Assembly: GCA_936450465.1 (NCBI GenBank) | Contig: OW388291.1 | Coordinates: 75,415,936-75,479,935 of the forward strand | DNA length: 64,000 bases | Origin: Gibbula magus | Taxonomy: Eukaryota; Mollusca; Gastropoda; Trochida; Trochidae | Reading direction: 5' to 3' | Shown here: positions 56,789 through 64,000 of the stretch, in pieces | Position numbering within the stretch: the stretch's first letter is position 1 | Layout: each line of letters begins with the position of its first letter | Position numbers and translations under genes: made by a program | Notes under the pieces: model-generated | The model's database searches: none | Seen by the model: the letters and a program-made list of their open reading frames with translations, nothing else | Told to the model about the DNA's origin: nothing

Positions 56789-57756
56789 TTTCAATAAGTT
56801 TATTTTAAAATTCTCCATTTTGTTTGTATTTCATTTCAACCGTGAATCTGCTGATGACAGAGAGAATCACCAGCAGTCTGATTTAAATCAACCTTATTCC
56901 AGGTTATAGAAGTTCTTGTGTTCCTCGCCATTACTCACCAACAATGAGAGACGACGACATACGGGGACTCGCAATGGTTACTAGGCAAACATGATGTGTG
57001 CACAACTGCACATGTGCTCGTATCGAAAATATTAACTTGGTTATTTTCAACCATATGGGTAATAAAACTACATTTATTGTTGACAACGTGTATTTGAAAG
57101 AATTATTCAGGAATCCAAAAACACGCCCTTAAACAGGCACAATCTAATCGGGGACTCTCTAAATAGAGTAAATCAGTTTATCAGTATATAGAGTCCCTGA
57201 TTAAATCTACTAATTTCATCATTATACTATATGATTGGGATGCACTCATGCTTGGGTGTCAAATACAGCGATGATTTAAGGCGATCTCCACATACCTATT
57301 TACCCAAGTGTCATATTTCATCTTATCTATCAGCAGTATCATAATTATACATTTTCGGCATAAAATTGCCGAGACATCAAATGTGAATCGAATTTGTGAG
57401 GCTGTTATATAAATCTTCAAAGCGAAGCAGACAAAGAAACTATCATCGCGAGGGTATCGGATGAGTAATTCCTTCAAATTGGACATTTGGACACGAAATA
57501 AATTGCATGTCTGACTTTCTGGACTATCGAACGACGTCTTATTATCGAGAGAATCTTTGTGAAAGGAAACCGAGTTGCGTCTTCTTTAAATGTTAAAGAT
57601 ATAGTGCTGTTAGCTTTCGTAGATATATATCGATCCCAAAATCTTTGGTTCCTGTGTGCACATAACAGTTCGGCTACAAGCTTTACAAAGTACCAGGTTT
57701 TATAACAGTAAGGCTACAAGCTTTACAAATAACCAGGTTTTGCTGGTTTCACTGTA
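56789..57756. other. Intergenic, one small palindrome
   Basis: No gene. At 57143-57205, TAATCGGGGACTCTCTAAATAGAG and TATATAGAGTCCCTGATTA (read in blocks) pair as an imperfect hairpin. Just before the next element, 'ggctacaagctttacaaa(g/t)(t/a)accaggtttt' is repeated twice near 57670-57740. Confidence 0.55.
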
Positions 57757-57758
57757 TA

Positions 57759-58244
57759 CTGAAGCACAAAAGAAACGTCACATCATTTCAACGGAGTACA
57801 ACACGAACTACTTCTGTCGGAGAAAGTAGAGTTTGAATGTCTTTGATAGGCACGTGTTATGTAAAGACGTATTCAACAATTGGTACAAACAAAAAGTAAA
57901 TGTAGAAATGTAATTAGGAAAAGATGTTACTGGCCTAAATAATAATAATAATAATAATAATAATATATTGATAATAAACTTAAATTTATGCACGCAGCAT
58001 ACTGTAGGACACAAAAATCCCGTTGTGACTCACCTATCTCATGTAGATATAAGGAGATTTTAAAACAACGATATCTTAAACTTTTAAAAACCAGAAACGT
58101 CAATAGATAATGTTTTAAAACATTCAAAGTTAGCTAGTTGGCGTCGGAAGACATAGTGAAACTCTGTTTCAATCGTACATCGTAGTTATCACTTGTTGAT
58201 TCAGATATCTTGTGTATATGTCGATGTTTCTTTTTGGCTGAGTG
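57759..58244. mobile_element. TA-flanked Tc1/mariner-type TIR element, copy 2 (486 bp)
   Basis: TA at 57757-57758 and 58245-58246; left end CTGAAGCACAAAAGAAACGTC-like, right end GATGTTTCTTTTTGGCTGAGTG. It shares termini and interior segments with the copy at 35471; chance minus-strand translations of both contain CLSxTFKxYFLR, showing their DNA similarity. It contains an AAT microsatellite at about 57939-57965. Confidence 0.75.
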
Positions 58245-58890
58245 TAGAAATAGGGAATCTTAATCTAAAATGGTATTGTATATACGCCGGTTTATTACAT
58301 ATATATTATATATTATTCTCTCGGGAGGATACGTAATAATAGAACTAATGCAATTATATTATTTGGAATGGAATAAAATCCACAGTAAACTACGGCTTCC
58401 GTTTGTGCTATACCTCACTACTGTGGTAGGCGGGAATCTTTTGTGATGAAAGAGAACGAGTTCTATGAAGAGTCAGCTTCGTTTTTGCAATGGTACGTTT
58501 TATTTTATAAAGAACAATGGAATACTGGGATTCATCAGTAAAATAACCTGTATATCAAGCTGCAGTGTAGATGTTTTCATTGTGACCAGTGACGATATGA
58601 TACCTCGTCACTGGCGAATAGTCTCCTTTCCACAATGTATAAACAGGTGACAGTTACTCGGATGTGTGAAAGTACTTTGATAATATTGTATTGTTAAACT
58701 TATATAATAAATAGAATACTGGATGGATGTTGTCAACTACCAGGATTATGAAATTGTACCATGTAAGGAACCATGACACTCGATGAAATAAACCTGTTTC
58801 ACCTGTAAATCGATTCAAGCTAGACAAAGACATTATTTGTTGGATGTGCATAATTCATGTATGACTTTTCTGTACCCCTCATAATATTGT

Positions 58891-59795
58891 ATGCACTCTG
58901 CAGGAATGGTCTTTAAGGCGATGGGACGTAACCTGAGCTACCATTACACTGCTGTCAGTCGTTTAGTCCGGAAGCATGCGCAGACAGGAAGTGCAATGGA
59001 CCGTCGTATATCCTTACAACTCGAGAGGACCGGCACCTTCTTCGACATGTACGCCGAGAACCCTCCTGACAAGTCCTCAACTGAAACTTCTGTGGTTACC
59101 AAATCGAAACATCAGCACCAGAACAGTCAGTCATCGCCTCATATCGGCAAGATTAAAGGCAAGAAGGACAATTAAACGTCCTTGTTGAGAGACCATCATA
59201 AACGTGCACGTTTAGCATGGTGTTTGGACAAACAACACTGGAATCTGAGGACCTGGCGGAAAATCCATTGGTCTGACGAGAGTCGATTCTTGCTCCATGT
59301 TACTGAAGGGCATGCACGTGTTTGTAGACAGAAACATACAGCTTATACCCCCAGGGACATCCAGCCAACTGTTGCGTATGGAGGTGGTTCTGTTATGGTA
59401 TGGGGATGCCTGTCTCATGACGGGAGCTCAATACATCCGGGACGTGCTACAGTCGGTCGTTGTTCCTCATTTCGATAACCATGTACATGGACGACAACGC
59501 CCGGCCTCACCGATCACGTGCCGTTGTCGATTCCTGTCGAGCCAACGCGGTGACAATTTTACCCTGGCCAGCACTAAGCCCAGATCTGATCCCTCTGGAG
59601 CATGTGTGGGATATTCTAGGGCGGCGACTCCAGACTCAGAACCATCCAGTACAGAATTTACATGAGTTGGAGGCAGCTCTGCACGCTGAGTGGTGGATGT
59701 TATTGACACAAGAACATACCCGACGTCTGACTGGAGGCATGAGACGTAGGGTGCAGTTTGTCATCAGGGTACGTGGCGGTCCTACCAGATACTGA
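58891..59795 (+). pseudogene. Broken Tc1 transposase (DD34E)
   Basis: Pieces in three frames, in correct order: helix-turn-helix GMVFKAMGRNLSYHYTAVSR and RKHAQTGSAMDR (58900-59010); TRTVSHRLISARLKARR (about 59115-59165); then KRARLAWCLDKQHW, HWSDESRF (first catalytic Asp, codon 59275-59277) and GGGSVMVWGC; after a small deletion and two frameshifts, MDDNARPH (second Asp, codon 59493-59495) and LIPLEHVWD (Glu, codon 59598-59600). Thirty-four residues separate the second Asp from Glu, the Tc1 DD34E spacing. It ends with MRRRVQFVIRVRGGPTRY at TGA 59793-59795. The triad is kept, but frameshifts make it inactive. Flanking TIRs were not found. Confidence 0.9.
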
Positions 59796-61536
59796 TCATT
59801 CTTATTGAACATGAACACTAGGGTCTACAAAGAACATTTAGAAGTGACAATACCAATGCGAATGTGTTTTGTTTCACTTACAGCTCCATACGTTTGTGGA
59901 CTTTGGTTCATGGTAAAAACAGTACCTGTGTAAACATGACGTCATCGCTATTAAATAATGATAACAGCTACATATTGTTGCGTTTCTGTCTTGTCTGATG
60001 GCTGATCTATCTGAAAAATAATAATCTCAGACTAATTTAGGGTCATAGCAGAGCTTACTTGTTTCTGACATTCATCTATATGAAAATATCGGGGTGCTTA
60101 ACTTTTTTCTTTGTGTATATACAAGTTAAAATAATTGCATCATACTTGTAATTGGAGGTTAATTTTTTTTTAAACTTACAAGGATATACATGTGATCATC
60201 AAAAGCAATTGTTCTGATCGATCTGCAAGATCATCATTGATATTAACAGATGCATGTTAGTGTGTTGATATAAGTACATGTTTGATAATTGTAATTGAAT
60301 ACCCTTCACATGAACTACTAATGTGTTGACTTTGGTTTGCTGTGACATAAATGACTTAAGTTGGATGGGCGTGTGGGCGTTTCCTTGGTTCAAAACTTGA
60401 ACGTAGATTTCGTACAGACCTTTTATTGATGTATTGACCATTCTTCTGATTTAAGTTGATGTTTATTTTAGGAAATAATCATTTCCCGAACTAATAGTTG
60501 ATGTATTTTCTATACATTCCTAATGTGGTGCCAGGCTTGTGGGTGATCGTGATACTGCTGGAATAATGACACGTAGGACATAGAGATCAAACAGCTAATC
60601 AATAACCTCTCACATAGACGTGGGGACAGATACTTCAAAGGAGACATTTATTTTACTAATTAAATGTGTGGATATTTTTTTTATAATTTTCTTTGATTCA
60701 AGAGAATCGTAGGAACTTTAAAAGAGTATTCAATATCAATCAACGAATTATTGATGCAGGTATATAGTCCAGTAGAAGTAGTCCAAGGAGGTTAAAAACA
60801 AGAAAATCAAAGGAAATTCGGATATCCTTACTTCCATCAACAATGAATAAGTCAGTTAATTCGTATTTTAGTTTTAACTTTAATTACATTCCTTTGTCAA
60901 ATATGTCCATAATTCTTGTAGGACAATGAACTAGACTTTGATAGTGTGTCTGCTATGGTTTTACAAATAAAGCATTGTATAAACACGTTGAGCGGTTTTA
61001 GAAATGTGACAACGTCAACCAATATAAAACAAGATCATAAATCGATTAACATATAATAGTCAATGACATATAAAGGAATTAGAGTTATATATCATGATAA
61101 CTTTGTATACATAAAAAAAATTATGCATTATACAAGTTGTTATTAGACGTCAAAAGGCGCCAATCCCTTTATTCCAATTGCTGAATCCAAAGACTTTAAA
61201 AGTATATATACTCATAATTACAGGAGAATTCAATAAATTTTGCAGCTTGAGCATTTGTGTTGCAACTTGTCTCAGGTGTAACACTAGATATAACACGTGT
61301 CATGACAAGTTGTAGGCACAACAATAAAATATGATGGCATCATTTACCTGTGTGTGTTAACACCAAGTTCATTACCAAGGAGGCATGCAAAGCAAAGGGA
61401 TTTCATAATCGCATGTGTAGTAGAATTGGGAGGGATGTTCCTGACATACCACAGTTTGTTTATTGACTCTTCGGTTCAGAAAAAGATCAGTCTCTACATT
61501 TCAAAGATGCCTACATCGAAACTACCTATTTTGCTT
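59796..61536. other. Intergenic, nothing recognised
   Basis: AT-rich unique sequence; would include the 3' end of the Tc1 copy, whose terminus I could not define. Confidence 0.5.
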
Positions 61537-61759
61537 CAACTTCCAAATGCAAGGCATAACTCTTGCCAGTCTGCATTACTGGCTGATTTAACCTTTGCGG
61601 TATTTCCCTCGCTTTGTTGTGTCAAGACAGTGAATAGCTGCACCAGAAATGCATAGCGGGCCTGGATTTCTAAACACAGATTTCTTAAGGAAATACTGCA
61701 AGGCCTAAATCAGCCAGTAATGGAGACTGGCAAGAGTTGTGCCTTGCATTAGGAAGTTG
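61537..61759. repeat. Inverted repeat, 71 bp arms, 81 bp loop
   Basis: Arm CAACTTCCAAATGCAAGGCA ... GGTATTTCC (61537-61607) pairs with GGAAATACTGCAAGGCC ... GGAAGTTG (61689-61759) at about 90 percent identity. The transcript would fold into a long hairpin. A 100-codon plus-strand frame (61354-61656) overlaps the left arm; it has no recognised domain and is not called as a gene. Possible MITE. Confidence 0.8.
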
Positions 61760-64000
61760 ATTTTGCTTATGAAGCCGCATTTCTTCTCGTCTAGAGACAT
61801 GGATTCACTAATGATACATCGAAACTAAATTGGAATCCATACAACGGAAACACCCAAATTCTTCGCCTCTGAAAAAGTTTCGCACCCAAGCATCTGCTGG
61901 CAAGGTAATGGCCACCATAGTTTGGCATGCAAGATTCATACTGATTGATTACATGCCACTTAACACTACAATCAATTGGTAGCATTATTTTAATTAAGAA
62001 CATATATTCGACAGTATTGCCATGTGGTGTTGACACTTTGTGTCGTTTATTTGCATTACAACGTTCCGGTTAACAAGTCGAGAAGTGCACATGTGAATAG
62101 ATTTGAACAGTTACATCACCAAGCTAGTAGCCTAGTCTCCAGTTACTAGTTTCTGCTCCGAAAAATCAAGTGCGTACATGTACTAGGTGAAAGAGGATTC
62201 CAGGACGACGGCTATGGTGTTGTCACAGAAGCGTGGTGGGAGAGCCAATCTGCAAATGGAATCAACTGTTTGAAAGACGACATTGAGATTAAATTGAGGA
62301 ATACAAATGTTTAAATATTCTCCGACCTGGTCTAATGGTGAAGTTGAAAAACTCCCACGTAATGTCTTATATTCCCAGTTGATTTCACTACTTTTAAAAT
62401 ATTGTCTTTGCTGCCAAAAATAGTTAGAAACCTGTAATAAGCGTTCCGACTTTTCAAATCACCTGTCAGTTTTAACCGCTCACAATTCACACGAGCATGA
62501 TATTTCTGCTTTTAATTTGTTAGGAGTGTGCGTCGGCGTCCGGTACTCCAATAATTACTCTGCCGCCAACGCTAAATCTTGCTAGGGGGTAGTTCTTCAT
62601 GAAAGAATCCGGAAGCAAGGTTTCGATTTGTCGATTGTGGATTGATTCCTCACACCTGCGGGAACACATACCTGTTATCATACCTGGCCTTGACACCTCA
62701 CACCTAGGTGTTTCTGTCTTATATTAGCACTTAACTATACTTGTTTACTCCATTGGCCTTGACATCATAATATACGTGTAAAGATAACTGTATAAACCTG
62801 ATATATGTATCTCAATGTATACTTGTTCATTTCTAGGACTTGACAGATATCTCATTGTATACGCCAAACGTGGATATTTTATATCCACTACTTACAATTA
62901 CTGAATACCGAAGTCCGGGGACATGAAATAAAGCCTTAATGAGTGGATGAAAACCCTTCATTATCAACATAGATACATACGTTGATAGGAGAGAGTTATC
63001 TTCGTAATGAAGGTGTCTCCTCCCACGACTAAATACCTGACACGACTGTCACGGGGAATATGTTCATCAATACCAAATAAATCAACTATTCATTAATATC
63101 AACAATTCTAATGAACACTAAACATGTTTGACATACCTAACATAATTCTCGTTTAGGGCAAAATACTCGTTTATTTGGGCCCTGGACGAGTGTTACGATA
63201 CAAGGTATCGATTAGCTGAAATTGTACGGTGTAGATTTACACACGGATCCCTTGTCAGTGAGGATCTTCTCTGATGTATAACTTTCTACAGACACGAGTG
63301 TGTTAGTGTAATGTGGCATGGCAATACATTACTACACTCCTACCAATACAGAACGAGTAAATCCTAACCCCAGTCCATTTGATGTTCACTATCGCACATT
63401 GGCAAAATGATGCCACGCCAATCTGATGATTAATGAATAACACAATGCTTTGGACTTAAAAGATGACTTATTTGGAAAAGAAAAAAGGTAGACTATCGCC
63501 TGATGTATATGTTTCCTTTTGCAAACTTCCGTTCTATTTGCAAATCAAACAGAACCAGTAGGCGGGTCCTGAGCGGAAAGTTCTTCTCAGGAGACAGGCT
63601 GGACCAATTTGATTAACCAAGTCCGTTCTGATTGCAATTAGTAACGTCCGATAATTAGTGACAGTGTCCTAGTGTCTTGAAAACCTTGTGGTTCAACGTT
63701 CCTTATTTTGTTAATTATACGGATCTTCCTTTATATCTCATATAACATGTGATGGACGTTTATTTCGCATATAATATAATACGAATTATCGGGGTCACAT
63801 GAACAAGTGTCCAAAAGAAACGCTACCACGTGTTTCATAAACACAAAGTAATATAGACATTTCAAATTGGTTTAATTATTTTTAGAGACCTTTTCACAGC
63901 ATGTATGCAAAATTTCAAAATAAATTCAAAATTTTAATAAATGCAGTTTTATCATCAGGATAGGCCTGTAAAGATGGGAGGGGTCCAAATCATAACATTC
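61760..64000. other. Intergenic, nothing recognised
   Basis: No coding exon supported on either strand. The end of the window (63.8-64.0 kb) contains CCAAAAGAAACGCTACCACG, which weakly recalls the TA-flanked TIR family, but the interior does not match. Confidence 0.5.

Noticed and set aside
58891..59175. Independent 94-codon gene
   Set aside because: First part is the helix-turn-helix of Tc1 transposase; the second half is out of frame.
61354..61656. 100-codon frame
   Set aside because: Overlaps one arm of the inverted repeat and has no family resemblance.
63800..64000. Third copy of the CAAAAGAAACG TIR family
   Set aside because: Only about 12 bases match and the interior does not; the window ends before a right terminus could be checked.

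Overview
The window is eukaryotic nuclear DNA: AT-rich, gene-poor, with GT-AG introns, tRNA-derived and DNA-transposon repeats and long satellite arrays. Repeat style (short TIR elements, GGAC/CCGT-tailed dispersed repeats, Tc1, Harbinger and LINE relics) and a divergent receptor tyrosine kinase point to a marine invertebrate, most likely a mollusc such as a bivalve. The species cannot be fixed from this sequence alone.

Two genes are well supported, both on the + strand. At 1648-6787 lie the last four exons of a receptor tyrosine kinase (C-lobe of the kinase domain plus a short tail); its upstream exons are not visible here. At 53962-56107 lies a complete two-exon, 493-residue vanin/biotinidase-type secreted amidohydrolase with an intact Glu-Lys-Cys catalytic triad. 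A weak candidate minus-strand exon of a Cys-rich protein sits at 162-309.

The main feature is a 12.8 kb Foldback-type transposable element at 10286-23112. It has 54 bp near-perfect terminal inverted repeats, a 9 bp target duplication (TTCCAAACT), and two arms made of 224/186 bp tandem satellite units in opposite orientation (13 units left, 22 right). Its 4.9 kb loop contains ~190 bp degenerate repeats split by a 1.5 kb TIR element (itself carrying a 257 bp TIR element), an alternating purine-pyrimidine tract, and a broken PIF/Harbinger transposase. The architecture matches Drosophila FB elements and Mutator-type target duplications, but no FB/MULE transposase is seen.

Other repeats: three TTAA-flanked TIR elements (23.7, 27.5 and 39.1 kb), one carrying a nested 158 bp element with 57 bp TIRs and a 9 bp duplication; an inverted pair of CAGGG-ended snapback elements (33.9 and 41.0 kb); a TA-flanked Tc1/mariner-type TIR family (35.5 and 57.8 kb); a 50 x 44 bp minisatellite (45.4-47.6 kb); a ~650 bp duplicated segment (42.6 and 49.4 kb); a LINE reverse-transcriptase relic (50.0-51.5 kb); and a broken Tc1 transposase (58.9-59.8 kb). 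The rest is unique AT-rich sequence in which no gene could be supported.
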